Positions 1 to 21,893 are shown, numbered from the stretch's first letter. The stretch: 64,000 nucleotides of DNA from Rhabditoides inermis (GCA_963966185.1 CAWZYM010000269.1:62001-126000), one strand, 5' to 3'. Notes: a model not told the origin generated them from the sequence alone. Program-made: numbers and translations.

Positions 1-4081
<4,081 letters not shown>

Positions 4082-5706
4082 CTGCAAAAGAACAAGTACT
4101 AGCCGATGTGTTGCAGTGCCACTCAAGAAATGAAGAAAATTTACGAATTTACGGTTTTTAAAATGAGCCGCAGAATGAGAAGCCTGTTGCGGCCTGTTAC
4201 TCTAAAAATGTAATACAGGGTAACAGTCCGCTACAGGGCTTCTGTTTTTTTTTTTGCCGTTTTCTCTCGGTTACTTGGTGTTACGTATTATGTACTTATT
4301 AGTTCTTTGATTAGAGAGACGGAACTATGAGATTTGAACAAGGAGCATACAAAAACCGAACAAAACGAGATACAAAATTAAAGTACAAACGTAGGACAAC
4401 ATGTGAAAGAACAGAACTTACCAGAACGCAAATGATTTTTTTGTTATCAGTCACCCACACTGTCAATGTATAAAAAAACAACGAATCGTCGTTATTTTTA
4501 CATTCACCAATATGTGAACGTGTCTTGATAAAGCAAATTTGCTTGATTAGGCGAACTTTGCGTCAAAGTGACTGCCGGAAAGTTGGGCTCTGTGTGAGTG
4601 TGCGTTATGTCAATAATAATTAGTTACCCGGCACGTTTCATCCGACTGTTTTCTGAAGTGCAAATAGTTTTGCCAAGTTCTCAAAAAACGATTTTTAATG
4701 TTTTTTTGAGAACAATTACCGTCCTTCACGTCAAAACGTTTCCTGTTTTTCGTTCTACCTAATCGGAAATTGTTATGAATTGTTTGCATGAAGAAGTATT
4801 TCGAATAATTGCATGTTGCACTATGCTTTTGACTTTTTGACTTTTGAACTAATTCGTCAACAACTGTTCGAAGATTTCGCCAACTGTTAATGGTCCTGAC
4901 TTTCTCAGAACTACATATGGTTCTTGTTTCTTGAAAAGATTGTTTTTGAAAAAAAATGTTTTGCACGTGTGATAACGAATACTTAAGCAAGTCATAGTTG
5001 CATAATTCGAGACGCCATCGTGGCTCTAAGAGTGAATGTGCCTCGCAGTCGCCAGTGTCAAATCAATCGTGTAGCGCTTACCTACAGGTTGCTCTTTTTT
5101 GTGCCCTTTTTCCCCAATATACATTATAGACATGTGATAATCACCTAGACAATCGACTTTTGTTTTTCAAACAACTATTGTTGTCGATTCTTCTACCGAT
5201 TCTCCACTAACGATGATTGCCTCGGCTGGCAGATTAGTGAACTAGTAAAAATCATTTGATCAGGTGAAAAAACTGACACCGAGTGTGTATTATGTATGAG
5301 ACTATGGTTCATTTAACACATTTATTCTTTGAACTTCTCGTGATCAGCACAGTACTTTTACACTAATGAATGCTGGCTGAGAGAATGATATTTTGATTCC
5401 TGATTTCAATAAATATTCCATGTGATTTCCATGTGTCATATTCCATAGTCTCGACTCCGCCTACCGTAAAACGGAAAGACATTTTTCAATATCTCTCAGT
5501 CACTTATCCCCTGCACTGTCTAGTTGTTGTTTTTCAGACGTGTAAATAATATTCCGCTCAGAGATAATTCACAATCATTCTTTCATTATGATAATCTAGT
5601 CATTATCTCAAGCACTTATTCTTGCAAAAACAAGTGTAAATTTATTCGTGATAAACACATGTTTGAAAAGTGTTTTCGAAAATTAAACTGTTTCAGACTC
5701 TTCGAA
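4082..5706. other. Non-coding stretch
   Basis: AT-rich, no exon chain supported on either strand. A 55-base patch near 4553-4608 resembles 44633-44690, inside the TTAA-flanked element at 44480-44849, so it is probably a diverged relic of that family. Confidence 0.5.
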
Positions 5707-7659
5707 ATGGATAACTCTTCGTATTCCGTTCCGCATACTAAAGTAGATGATATACTAGTAGGAATTTGTTTTTTTCTCACTGCTTCATCACTTCTAGCTA
5801 TATACATCGTACTCGAATACGTGAGTTTGTAAGAAATCCAAATTCACAAATTAGACAAACGAAACATAGAAATATGTTTCTGAGAAAAGTGTTTCAGTTG
5901 TTCGTGACGCAGAAGAAGTTGTACTCCCTACAGTCGTATAAGCTCATGTTCAACATGGGTGTGTTCGACTGCATCCAACTACTCACCCACGGACTCAGTG
6001 GAGTCATACTCATGTTTCCCCGTCTACAAACGCACGCGCTCCTGCTAAACGTTCGTTTTTTTTGCATACACCGAAACTGTTTTGCTTGTGCTTGAATACT
6101 TGAGTTTTTCTCCCCGAAATCCGCATTTGTAGCGGCGAAATTAGCGTCATCATGTTCAGAACTGTTCTCTCTCTCTTTTTTCTCTATCTTTTCTCTCATT
6201 CTTATATATGCACGCGGTTTGAATTTCGGACCGGCAACAAGTGTGTGACTTCAAACACAAATTCCGCGTATGCAGAACACTACTCATAATTTATGGGAAC
6301 TGTCAGAGAAACTTACATTGTACACTTTCGAACGCATATGTGTTTGTTTGATACGAAAAACAAAATGGATGGAATCTGGAACTAGAAATAGGACAAACAG
6401 AATGATCCAAGCGTTCCGCATTTCTATCTTCAACAACTTCAGATCATCGGTTCGACGATCAACACGGCGTGGGTCGGTCTCTTTCCGTGCACGTTCATGA
6501 TCGCCCTCAATCGAATCCTCACCACCACCAATCTCATCGACCCGTCCGAACCGCTGCCCTGGTGGTGCAAAGTACGGGCAATTAGGAAATGACACCAGAC
6601 ACCATGACACCAGACACCAGACACCACGACACCACGACCCTCAGGTGTCGACACCACGACACCACGACCCTCAGGTGTCGACACCACGACACCACGACAC
6701 CACGACACCACGACACCACGACACCACGACACCACGACACCACGACACCACTTTACTAAACGAAAAATTCTGCTATTTTGCATCTTTTTCAGTTATATAG
6801 ACGAGAGGTCGTAGTGCAGTTGTGTTTTTTGAAGTGGTGTCGTGGTGTCGTGGTGTCGACACCGTGGTGTCGTAGTGTCGTGGTGTCGACACCATGGTGT
6901 CGTGGTGTCGTGGTGTCGTGGTGTCTGGTGTCGTGGTGTCGTGGTGTCGTGGTGTCGTGGTGTCTGGTGTCGTGGTGTCGTGGTGTCGTGGTGTCTGGTG
7001 TCATTTCCTAATTACCCAAAGTACGACTCGTTTCACGGCACACACACGTTTTCATGTCTCGTGTTTCAGGTGTACACGTTTCTCACCTGGCTGTATGTGA
7101 TAGTGACGTGGGTTCTGTCTGTGACCAAGAGTGGGCTCATGTACAATGAGTATTCGTGGGCCTATGATTACAGCAGACCGCTCTCAGACCTCATGGAAGT
7201 GAGTTTATCGTGATGTCTTTCTTTTTTCTTCTTTTTTTTCTCTCCTTTTTTCACACACGTCTTTTCAGAAAATCGAATTCTACACAGCTATGCCTACGAT
7301 CTTGATTGTGTTTGTAATGTATCTGATCCTGATTGCATTGATAGCCAAGAAGGTTTGTGATCACTCATCTCCCTCTCTTACTTTTTGATCAGAGTATGAA
7401 GACGTCTCGACTATCCATGTCTCGAGTCGAAAGACAGATCCTTTCACAGTCCATCTTTCTCTTCCTCAATCTCACATTGCTAATAAACCTATGGCATCAC
7501 TATACGTTGTTTCTACCCGAAACCAAGGTGAGGTCTTTCTCGCAGTCATGTTGAACACTCATTACTCATAATTTAAGTGGATCAAATTCGGCATAAACGT
7601 CTACTGGATACTGTACTGTGGGATGAATCCTATCATCTATTTGATGTTTAATAAGTGAG

Positions 7660-7719
<60 letters not shown>

Positions 7720-7971
7720 AATTCACTCTCCCCGTTCAGGACTGTCCGTGGGATGTTTCTTCACTCTGTATTTGGTATTCGCCCGGCTGGCAGCGGCCGT
7801 AGCAACATTGCATTCACGTCCACCACAGCTGTGAGTTCCTTCTCACTTTTCATCCCTCTTTTCCATCCGTAAATTTGTGGGATTGTATATACGAGGCTGT
7901 GTGTTTTGCGACAACAGTCAGGACAAGGAAGTAGAGTAGTTATACATTTTGTACTGTGGTGGGAAAAATGA
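5707..7971 (+). CDS. Srt-like seven-transmembrane chemoreceptor
   Basis: Exons 5707-5820, 5898-6050, 6443-6571, 7070-7198, 7269-7352, 7393-7527, 7578-7654, 7740-7830 and 7918-7971 join in phase to about 321 residues. Helix 1 is in exon 1 (ILVGICFFLTASSLL), helix 2 has the Srt-like string YKLMFNMGVFDCIQLL, exon 3 has an LNR motif after a long helix, and exon 7 ends with NPIIYLMF, the typical helix-7 NPxxY region. It should be a plasma-membrane receptor of a sensory neuron; no ligand can be inferred. The last splice (7831-7917) is uncertain: reading through gives a stop at 7870-7872. A possible poly(A) signal AATAAA lies at 8294. The third intron holds a fold-back element whose target duplication copies the 5' splice site. 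The gene lies opposite the flanking minus-strand PDZ/proline-rich exons. Confidence 0.85.
6576..7017. mobile_element. Fold-back/MITE element made of ACACCACGAC minisatellite arms
   Basis: Left end GGGCAATTAGGAAATGACAC and right end (reverse complement GGGTAATTAGGAAATGACAC) are inverted copies with one mismatch. Arms are tandem ACACCACGAC-type units, left 6590-6752 and right about 6833-7005, around an 80-base spacer. AAAGTAC flanks both sides (6569-6575 and 7018-7024; 8 bp if the preceding C is counted), a target duplication in the hAT size range. It lies within the first bases of intron 3 of the Srt-like gene. Confidence 0.85.
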
Positions 7972-8986
7972 AATGCAAAAGAACAGTGTTTTCAGAAAAC
8001 GGTTTCGAGTGGGCGGTAATAGATAGCGAGAAGCGGAAGCGGAAGACTTTTCACGTGTGATTGTGATAGACGTCATTGAAATGTATGTTTGATACGTACT
8101 GGCAATAGAGTGACACAACCACCCGTTTTTGTCTCTTCTGAGAAAACACTGGATGTTCTACAATTTCTCAGCTTGTATTCAAGTTCAAGTTGTACAGTAT
8201 AAGCAGTTTTACGTTTGTTTCTATTTTAGTTCGTATTGCTTTGTCCTTTTTGCCTCTCTTTGCCTCTCTTGTCTGGTTCAATTTCCTGTCGTTAATAAAA
8301 TTCTTGCATGTTGCCCTGTACTGCATTTGGTGAAGAGAATGAAACAGTACACGGTATTTTGTAAAGTTCATTATTCCTTATCGCATAGTCGGGGTCATTT
8401 GGCGATGTTCAGGCGGGAAGAGTGACCAGACAGAGCCCATTTTCATTTACTTTTTTTTCTTATTGGCTTATTGCGAATCGATTATCCTACAACCTACTGC
8501 TACATCGTTGTTGTTGTTTTTTTTCCGAAAGAGACCCGTCTTCCGAATATAATATTCTCTTATTCTTTTTTATTGCACTTCCAGTCGGAATGGTACTCGT
8601 GAAAAAACGATGTTTTTTCTTTTTCAAAATTACGCATCCGTATTCTCGAGATTGAACTTAATGATATTCAAGTAATAGAAATTTATGAAGCATTCACTGA
8701 TTGAGTTCAGAATAGTGTTAAAAGAAACTGAATAAACGAGAAGAAAGTATATCTTATTAGTATTATTTACATGAGAGCAGACACTATAACAACATGAATG
8801 TTGAATGTTTAAAGTGCATAGTACAGTCATGAACGATACAATTATTTATTACTTGATAGCTACTGACTGAGTGAGAAGGCTTTCAAAATGAGACAGGAGA
8901 GTGTGTAGATGAAAAATGAGAGTGCACACACGTGAGTGTTAATACAGTGAGAGATGCAGACAGAGAGGCAGGGCATAAAAGAGAGA

Positions 8987-9043
<57 letters not shown>

Positions 9044-9678
9044 GGAGAGGGAGAGAGAGAGAGCCGTAGGTAGGCACGCGAGTGAGACCAAGAGAGGAAA
9101 ACCCACAGAGAGAATACGTGAAACAACTCAAGCTGAAACTTACTGGAAAAAAACAAGCAAGCGTCTGTGAGAAAAACACACTTACTGATAAATAACATTT
9201 TTGGAAAAAAATTGCGCGACAAAGCAAGACAAAAAACATAGGTTCAGTGAAAGTGTAGGAGTGTGAATGTAAAAAAAAACGCTGAACCTGTGTTCTTTAG
9301 TAGGAGTGTAAGAGTTAGAAAACAGTTTAGCGAGATGCGGAAGAGACTGCTGCGCCATACTCCATTGTCACTCCACGTTGCTTGATGCAAAGTACTCTAC
9401 CTCTTATATTCACAGTACGCAATGAAAGAATAGAGAAGACAGAAACCGAGAAAGTAGAGGGGAGAGTGTGAGAGAAAGAGTTCAAGTACTGCGATTGTCG
9501 ATCTCTTAAGTCATATGAGCGACACAAAACGCGTAAACCAGAAATGCTTGTGGCGTTTTCAGTACTTTGCCCTTATTCACAAAACTACCGCCGAAATTGG
9601 CTCAGAGCGTGAGATGTGCGAGCGCGAGCCCGAAAATTCGAAAACTGTCCCTTTTCTCACAAGATGTCACAAAATGCA
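7972..9678. other. Non-coding spacer with (GA)n tract
   Basis: No supported exon. A GA-rich tract runs 8985-9063. The rest is AT-rich and likely holds the 3' ends of the two converging genes. Confidence 0.6.
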
Positions 9679-13973
<4,295 letters not shown>

Positions 13974-14466
13974 GCCTATGATGATAACAATAGAGTTTTT
14001 TTGCTACACACAACTCAAAAACACCGCAAATGCATAATACATGTACTCATGTATATAAAATAATTTCAATGCGTGTGTAGACATTGTAGACAGACAAATA
14101 CAATCTTGGCCTGGATTCACTCAGCTGACCATGCGGTAGACCTTTTTTATTGTTGATGTTGCGTTTATCTCAACACTCATAGAAGGTAACAAGGATTTAG
14201 CCGTACCAATTGTTCTCAGCCGGAAACAAGACAGAGCCTTGGATTTGTTGAAATGATGAGATGATTGAATGATATTCACGTTGAACACACCACACGGCGA
14301 GATCAGAGCGAGACGACAATGTAATGCGGTTGGAAAACGCGAAATTAAGACAACTGAGTGAGTGAACTTCGACCGTCGTAACGCGCATCTACCTGCATTA
14401 TTTACTGGCCAGGTGAGAGTGGCTATGTCATCTTGCTATGCTATCAGAGAGGTTTTGCATTACACC

Positions 14467-14506
<40 letters not shown>

Positions 14507-14699
14507 CTTAAAGCTCATAGGTCATCCACTCACTGACTCTCGAGCACAGGTGACACTGGAAATGACGTGTATGCGAACCAAATCAAAATAAAACATTCCT
14601 TGTTATGATAGCACATCAGGAACGGTCCATACTGCTTCATAATATAAACATAGGATCAAGCGTGGTGGCGAATGCTCATCGAATTGTCAGCTGATAAGT

Positions 14700-14761
<62 letters not shown>

Positions 14762-15500
14762 GAGGAAGATAGAAACACTCACAAAACACGCGAGAACCAT
14801 GTAGTCAAAACAAATTGTGTGCAACACTGGAGAATTCTGTTCAGTTTGCGCCATAAAAACCCAGCAAAGTGCGCTTTTGCCGTGATAAATTGGCGGAGAG
14901 ACGTGAAAGAAAAATGGAGGAGAGTGTGATCTCGAAATCCACACTCCCGTTCACTCACTGTGTAGTATGAGCAGATGTGCGCCAAGTCGCGCGCGCAGAC
15001 AGTGGACGATAGAGCGTGTGATTGAGAGAGGGCGCGGAGGAGAGGCGATCTAACGATTGTAAAACGACCGCCGGGGCGGCGGCAGAACAGCGGATGTTCG
15101 AGAACGCAACATGAACGACTCCGGATGATGCAGTGATTGCGCTTTGATCAGCAGCGAATATGTGTCACTATGTAGATACAAGCCAATTCTTATTACCATT
15201 TTTTTTACAACAACAAAAAAACATTCTCAGTGTGTGGTCTCGATCATATCGTTAGAAAAACGTTTTCAAAGTGAAGTCTTGTTGTGTGTTTTTCACTCTG
15301 AAATTCGGATCAAAAGAGAATAAAAAAAATTGTTCACATTGTGCATGTAAATCAGACGCGTTTTTTTCAGTACGCCTTGAAAAGAAAGAAGAATAATTGT
15401 TCAAATGTACTAATAACAATACATACATCCGGCAAACGTGAACATTGGAACACATAACAATAAGAAAACTCGCCAACCATTTCAAAATATCTACCTATTT
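13974..15500. other. Intergenic spacer upstream of the PDZ gene
   Basis: No exon chain supported. Contains (CT)n at about 14470-14503 and (GA)n at 14705-14758. It separates two minus-strand genes, so it should hold the PDZ-gene promoter and the 3' region of the secreted-protein gene. Confidence 0.5.
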
Positions 15501-18162
15501 TTAACAGAACATAAAAAAAACGCAATGACGAGAAGTGAATCGTCCGAGCGCGCCGTTCTTTCCGAGACCCACGACGTCGTAGTCGACACGGAAACGGGTG
15601 CTGAAAGAGACTGTCGCTCGAGTTTGCTGAATCACCACCCACGTGGTTCCATCGACGTAGACGCTCGTCTGACAGCCGTCCGTCTGCACACACTTCGGCA
15701 CATTGTCCAAGGTAATGTTCCTGACAAGGTGACAACCACAACCGGCGAACACACTCACTGGTAGTTCTGATTCCTGCGGATATCTCGGTTGACGACCTGC
15801 ACGCTCGTGAGCTGACCGGCAATCATCGACGAGAAGCGCAGGTCGGTGAGCAGGTTCGCTGAGCACACATTGCAGAAAGGGAACGAGACCGCGACTCACT
15901 GTCATGCTTTTCGCTGGCGATGAGGAGACCATAGGTGTGCAGCTGCTTCAAGTTGCTCGTCTGCACGTCCTGCCACGGGTACGAAGGATTGACGAACACG
16001 CCCCGCGCGCCCTTCCCGATCATCAGCTCGTTGTTCACGTCTAAACAAGTTGATGCGTGAAAGTAGCGCAACCAGTATTGTTCTGATAAGCAAGGACTGC
16101 AGGACGGTATCTTGTCTTTCAATGCGATGCACTCACTGATGTTGTTGTGCATGGTGAGGTTGACGTGGATGAGTGCTCCGTTGGAGGAGCGCAGTGTGAC
16201 GGCGGCGCAGTTGAGGTGCATCGCCCCGTCGTACGTGTACGCAGCCACGTTCGATCGACTGTACGCACAAGAATTACGGAGGTGAACGTGGTCTCCGAAT
16301 TCGATTAACTGCTGGGTTGAAACGAGGGTTTTTTGTTGTCGGTATTTTTGTCGCTGGCAAAACTTTTTGCAGCAATGCGCAGAGGGGAGGGCGTTTTTTT
16401 TGAAAAGATTATGATGCTATCGCAGCAGACTGCTTTCAACTAAACACCTTGTTCGGATCAGTAGTCGTCCAGGACATGCGATTCATGAAGTGATAACGAG
16501 TAGCACTTATCACTCCATCACGTAATACTTGTTCAGTGTTACAAACTAGACTGTAGTCTGAGTGTTGTCCATTTGGTTTAAAACGGTGAGTTTTCCACAG
16601 TTGCTGCGACACCACTGCACGTCTCTCTCTCTCTTTGACGGTGAGTTTTTATGTAAAGTGTAAAAAACAGAAACGTGGGCAGCTGATCGTTGATACGCTC
16701 GACAAAAAAGGCCTAGTTATTTTCAGAGACCCTCACCTAGTGACTTATAAGTACACTTTGCTTGATTGGCGTCCGTTACGTAAGACAAAGAGAGACGGCT
16801 AAAGAAACGTTCTCATAGGACCATGAAGACATTGATACCTAACGGAACGCCAAGTTGTTTTCGTTTTTCATGGTGATTTGTGGCGTTAGTGGAACCCACG
16901 TGAGCTCGGCGATTATGTTGTTGTTCGCCGTGTCGTCGACGTCCAGCAGGCCCCCGCACCACACCTGCAGCGACGACGCCTGAACTGGTGCGAGAACTAT
17001 GAACTAGTATCGAGAAAGCTTTTGAACCAAGTTCATTCTCGCTTTGCTCTTCCGATGTGTGGCGTGATACATCATGTTTCGCTGTTTATAAAGCTCAAAC
17101 ACAGAAAGTGGTCTTTTAGATTTAGCTCTCTCTTCAGAACCACATAGAGAGTACTAGAAAAGAGAGAGAAAGAGAACATAGGCAACATATTTCTGTCGTT
17201 CTGTCCTCTCTTTTCGGTCCGCACGAGATTATTTGACCGCACAATTTGCGTTAAACTGATTCTGAATGCATACATTCACACTCTCACTTGATCGCTGAAC
17301 GTGATGTTGCTGAGGGTGACGTCGGTGCCTTGCAGAGTCGTCTGGCCCATCATCAACGTGCCCACCGATCGCACGTTCAGCTAGCAACGTTGATAACATT
17401 CATCTAAGGGGCTCGTCATACTTTTTTGGGCGAAACGCCAGGTGATTCGCCGCCATTACCATGGAAAAAATTTCGCCAGGCGAATCATAAGCGAATCGCC
17501 AGGCGTATTTGCCCGTCATACTCACTGGCGTTTTCGGCAGGCGAATCGCCAGGCGAAACGCCAGGCGTTTTCGAAAATTTCCGCCTGGCAAATTTGATTT
17601 CGCTTTCGAACTTTAGTTTTACTGAATATGTTTTCATTGAAAGTAGTTGTAGTGTATGAACTCCGAAGTAGTTCGAGAGATTGGGAAGGCATTTCAATGG
17701 GTCATGTACAAAGTGTGTGCGACTACGACTGGTAACATATTGATAAGTTGAAGTTGTTTTATTATGCAATAGTGTATGTAGAATCATAATCTATTTATAA
17801 AAACACAAATTAGCGCATGAAAAGTACAAACTCCAAGCATATTTCGCCGGTGTTTTCGCCTGGCGATTCGCCACCTTGCACTATGCGGGCGATTTCGCCC
17901 GGCTATTTCAAATTCGCCACGCACTGGCGATTCGCTGACGGAAAAAAGTATGACGAGCCCCTATTTGTACAAGTTGCACAAAGGTCACAAAAACATCTAT
18001 GTAACAGGGGCACGCTGATTGCGACATAACTCACAGTGGCGTACTTGAGTCCGTTCATAAGGTGCGGACGCGTCTCGTTGATAGAGTAGCGGTCGAGTAC
18101 TAAACAGTACAATAGTCGAGAAAGCATTTGATTAAATGCATCCTTTCTTTGCTCCTTCTCTC

Positions 18163-18208
<46 letters not shown>

Positions 18209-19501
18209 CACTCTCACCCACTCACTCACTCACTTTCGCATGCGTTATGGGAAAGTGTTCTCACCCGACTTGAGTGTGAAGACGGGCGAGAGCCAGTTCG
18301 GCGGCAGGTCAGTGGGCGACACCATCGTCACCTCGTCGCCCGGAATCGGCTTCCTTCTAGTTGCCTGGCAGCCGAGAAAGTCTTCCAACCTCAAAGTATT
18401 AGGTTTCCTTGAACTATCCCAGAACACCTTTTTCCAAGCGGATAAAGATGGTAATCATTCTAATGCGAAACGTCGAGCTCACTTTCCAATATATGGCGCG
18501 GTGACGCTGTTGCCGGCGTAGACCATCACGTCCGTGTCGAGTGTGGCGGCCGCGTGCTGGCCGAGTGGCTGAGGCTGGCTGATGCACACGCCGTCGCCGA
18601 GAGGAACACGCACCCGCAGAGCGCCTAAACATTGCATGTAAACTTGTTTAACTGTATGGTAAGTGCGTCAGTGGTCGGTCAGTTTGCGAGTGCACATACA
18701 GTATCAGTCAAAATCCTTGATCTTTTCGGGGAAAAAACCTTGATCTTATTGAATCTCATTAGCGTGAACTGCCGATAGTGGTGTCGCAGCAGCTGTGGAA
18801 CACTGTGTTGTGACCAGCGCCAGTCGATCGTGTTGTGTTGAATTCGGATCACACTTCATCACTCTTTCACGCGCACCTTTCTCGTATGCGCCCATAGCGC
18901 CGGCGAATGGGATCCACGAGGGCAGCTGCTTGGTGAGATCTGCCGCGTAGACGTGTTTGGGCGCGATCGACACGCCGTGCCACGACATGTTCACAGAGCA
19001 GGGCGACGTGGTGCTGCAGTCATGTCATAATTCTCGCCGTCTTTCTGACTCACTCATCCCTCGAGATCGCCACCGTCACTCGCGCGACTGGCGCGGCGAC
19101 GTAGAGCGAGTGCGTGTGCGTGAGCTGCGAGAAGCTGCAATGCACTGGGTGATCGTGCGTGTGATAGCATCGCGCACGTCTGCAGTCCGCCGGCGTGCGT
19201 CACATTGATCTGCGAGTGCGGCGCGGTGACGACAAACGAGAGGTGCACAACCGCCTGGAGGGGAATGGCGAACTGAAAAGACGAAGCGTTGCAGTTGTAC
19301 AGGTTTGCTCACATTCACTGTTGTTTTCTTCAACGTCTCGTTCGCGGTAAGCTCATGGAAAATCGAGCCGTTATCGTTTGGAGCAACAGTGGTGTTCACG
19401 GTTTCGGCTGAACATCAACGTTTAAATCATAAACAGAAAGTGGTCTCACCAATCACAGTGCCGATGCGAATCAAGAAACAGAAAGAGACGCACCACCGCA
19501 T
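15501..19501 (-). CDS. Secreted or cell-surface protein of unknown family (about 533-548 residues)
   Basis: Fourteen exons: 19501-19450, 19407-19313, 19272-19178, 19134-19054, 19013-18877, 18624-18483, 18389-18265, 18099-18035, 17380-17288, 16979 to about 16896 or 16851, 16308-16137, 16040-15900, 15858-15759 and 15720-15501 (stop TAA). Phases fit throughout except for the 3' end of the tenth exon: a weak GT donor (W|GTTCCA) or a GC donor 45 bases later both keep frame. The N terminus (MRWCVSFCFLIRIGTVIA) is a signal peptide with likely cleavage before ETVN. Many N-glycosylation sequons (NTT, NVT, NIT, NLT) and scattered cysteines suit an extracellular protein. No membrane anchor is clear, although the C terminus ends CVFFMFC. 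I do not recognise the family and give no function. Confidence 0.75.
17408..17961. mobile_element. MITE with TIR GGGGCTCGTCATACTTTTTT
   Basis: The 20-base end GGGGCTCGTCATACTTTTTT at 17408 recurs as its exact reverse complement ending at 17961. TA flanks both ends allowing one base of slack, as expected for Tc1/mariner-type insertion. Inner arms are rich in TTCGCCTGGCGA-like palindromes. There is no coding capacity. It lies in the intron between exons 18099-18035 and 17380-17288. Confidence 0.88.
18650..18715. repeat. Dispersed repeat, copy 1 (copy 2 at 20870-20940)
   Basis: Both copies share TAACTGTATGGTAAGT, GGTCAGTTTG and GAGTGCACATACAGT in the same order. Copy 1 is in an intron of the secreted-protein gene, copy 2 is intergenic. 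Confidence 0.8.
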
Positions 19502-19794
19502 GGTTTCCGAGACGTGATCAAGGTATGTGAAACGGCTACGCTTTTATGGTTGAGCAAACTGAGTAGGCGAGATAGCGCGCAGTTTCTTATCTGTGTGTCA
19601 CCACCTCAAACGATGACGTTATCAGCTGTGGACTCGAAAAAGTTCATGTGCACTGCGGATCAAAACGAACACACCAGCTCTTATTATTACGTTTAAAGTG
19701 TTCCAATGGTTTGCTCGTTCGCCGCAGAGTTACTTACCATCACATCTACTGCTGATGACCGTTCATGACTTCATGCAACAACAATATTGTTGTA

Positions 19795-19926
19795 CTGGCG
19801 CTCCGGCGCGCTGTCGCGCGCCTCCGCACTAGGTATACAAGGATAGAAAATAGAAGAATTGTTCATCTTAAATATTTCACTTTCTCTTTCTCACTCTCTC
19901 TCTCCCTTACTCTCTCTCTCTCTCTT

Positions 19927-19964
<38 letters not shown>

Positions 19965-20038
19965 CTCTCTTTCTCTCTTTCTCTCTTTCTCTCTTTCTTT
20001 CTCTCTTTCTCTCTTTCTCTTTTTCTCTTTTTCTCTCT

Positions 20039-20090
<52 letters not shown>

Positions 20091-20290
20091 ACTTCTCTCT
20101 TTTTCAACTTTCTGGTGACAAGTACATGACTTATTTTGTCTACTCTCACGTCTTCGCTGCGATTACATATTTTTTTGGAAACAATATGTTTTCTACTGTG
20201 TAGTCTAACGTCTCCGCTGTTGTCTTCTAATATCGATGTATCGACAACAGTCAGCTTCGCTCTGCCACTGTTTTATTTTTTTTCTGTTAT
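19795..20290. repeat. Dispersed CT-rich repeat, copy A (copy B at 26725-27540)
   Basis: Both copies begin GGCGCGCTGT-GCGCGCCTCC GCACTAGGTATACAAG, pass through a long CT/CTTT tract, and end with TCAGCTTCGCTCTGCCAC. The shared single-copy ends show that an element carrying its own microsatellite was duplicated or transposed. No coding capacity. Confidence 0.82.
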
Positions 20291-20299
20291 ACAGCCCGC

Positions 20300-21150
20300 T
20301 CACAGTACTGGCTGGTCGGCAGCTGGCGCTTGCTCTCTCGCGCTCTCTCATCTTACCACACTCTCTCGTGACTTCTATCACTCGCATGTTCAGCTCGATT
20401 TGAATTTGCGTGAATATCTCCGGTTTGCAGGCGACAGAATGTATGAAATTGTACAATCTTCTCTGAGAAATTGCTAAATATAAATATGCACATTATGGTT
20501 GCGTAGAATTATCAACAGATTCCTAATTTATTGTAACGGGGCTCTTTTCTACTTTTCAGAAAGCGCAGGAAACCGCAAAATCTTGGTTTTTTTAAACATT
20601 AGATTTCGATGTGTCTGTATTTTCCCGGCATCTGGTCACCAATCCACAGCTGTGATGAAAAAAATGAGGATGATCGGTTCAGTTTCAAGAGCTTTGGACA
20701 CACAAAAACGATGACTCCCTGGGACAACTTTTAGGAGAAAGAACCATAACCATATTAGTTAATTCTTCGCCGTTTTTCGGCATTTTTATTATTGTTTTTT
20801 CATAGTTTAACTGATCAGTAGTTGTTTCGGGACAACGAAACATTGTCAAGTTTTTGTTTTGAACTTGGTTAACTGTATGGTAAGTTTGTCATGGTAAGTG
20901 GTAGGTCAGTTTGTGAGTGCACATACAGTGGCTGTCAAAATGGTATCACCTTTTGCCAAAAGTTTGGTTCTTTTTTGGTTTCTGCTCTCTAAAACTATTC
21001 AAATGAAATATACAGCTCCCATCTTTTGCACACCGTTTTCTGGACTTCACTCGAACCTAATTCCATTCTCCATATTGATCTCCCTCTAACTTTCCGGTAG
21101 AAGTAAGTAGGCGGATAACTGTATACACAAATTCATCATTTTCTTGTTTT
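20300..21150. other. Intergenic spacer
   Basis: No exon chain supported on either strand. Holds repeat copy 2 near 20870-20940; the rest is unremarkable AT-rich sequence. Confidence 0.5.
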
Positions 21151-21154
21151 TTAA

Positions 21155-21621
21155 AGGAATGTACCACTCTGAAATTCGTGTGTAAACTACGACTACCACG
21201 TAAAAGAACATGAAAATACAATCACTTTTCATCAGTAAACTACATGCTGAAAATGAAGATAAGGGGTTGAAAACGCATCGCGAAGTTATGAATTCCGTAG
21301 TGAGAAATACCGAAATATGCCGTAGATGCACTACACACACTTCTAAAACCAGAAATTTGTATGCTCATATGACTATCAATGATAATCATATGTGCATATA
21401 CACACAATAACATATGCAACAATCCATAAAATCGCCTGCTTTGTGCGTACGGAATGTTCTACGGCACATTCCGGTATTTCTCACTACGAAATTCGCGGTG
21501 CGTTTTCAACACCTTATCTTCATTTTCAGCATATAGTTTATTGATGAAAAGTGATTGTATTTTCACGTTCTTTTACGTGGTAGTCGTAGTTTACACACGG
21601 AATTCAGAGTGGTACATTCCT
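21155..21621. mobile_element. Fold-back element flanked by TTAA
   Basis: Arms AGGAATGTACCACTCTGAA (from 21155) and their reverse complement (to 21621) match with few mismatches for well over 100 bases, including the string for CACGTAAAAGAAC. TTAA is present on both sides (21151-21154 and 21622-21625). The centre has no open frame. Confidence 0.88.
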
Positions 21622-21625
21622 TTAA

Positions 21626-21893
21626 AGAAGAACTCCGGGGAAAGAGTCACCCGCCCAAAACATTAGCGCGCCCGGAACCAGATTTTGGCGGGAAACCGCG
21701 AGTACGTCAGCGGCGGGCAGCAGAATGAGGCTCCGCCCTCGTCCAATTAGGCTATTTGGACAAAGGAATCGTAATAAATAATTCAAAAACGTAACTTTTT
21801 GAAGCCTCTCGGAATTTTTATTGCCAGAATCGTGTTCCGAAGTATCATTTTGCCCCTATTGACCGGCATTCCTAGTTTCCCCGGAGTTCGTCT
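21626..21893. mobile_element. TTAA-flanked MITE, family with TIR AGAMGAACTCCGGGGAAA, copy 1
   Basis: Starts AGAAGAACTCCGGGGAAA and ends with the inverse of AGACGAACTCCGGGGAAA. TTAA at 21622-21625 is shared with the preceding fold-back element; the other is at 21894-21897. The interior shares TGTTCCGAAGTATCATTTTG with the copy at 29402-29567. Confidence 0.87.
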
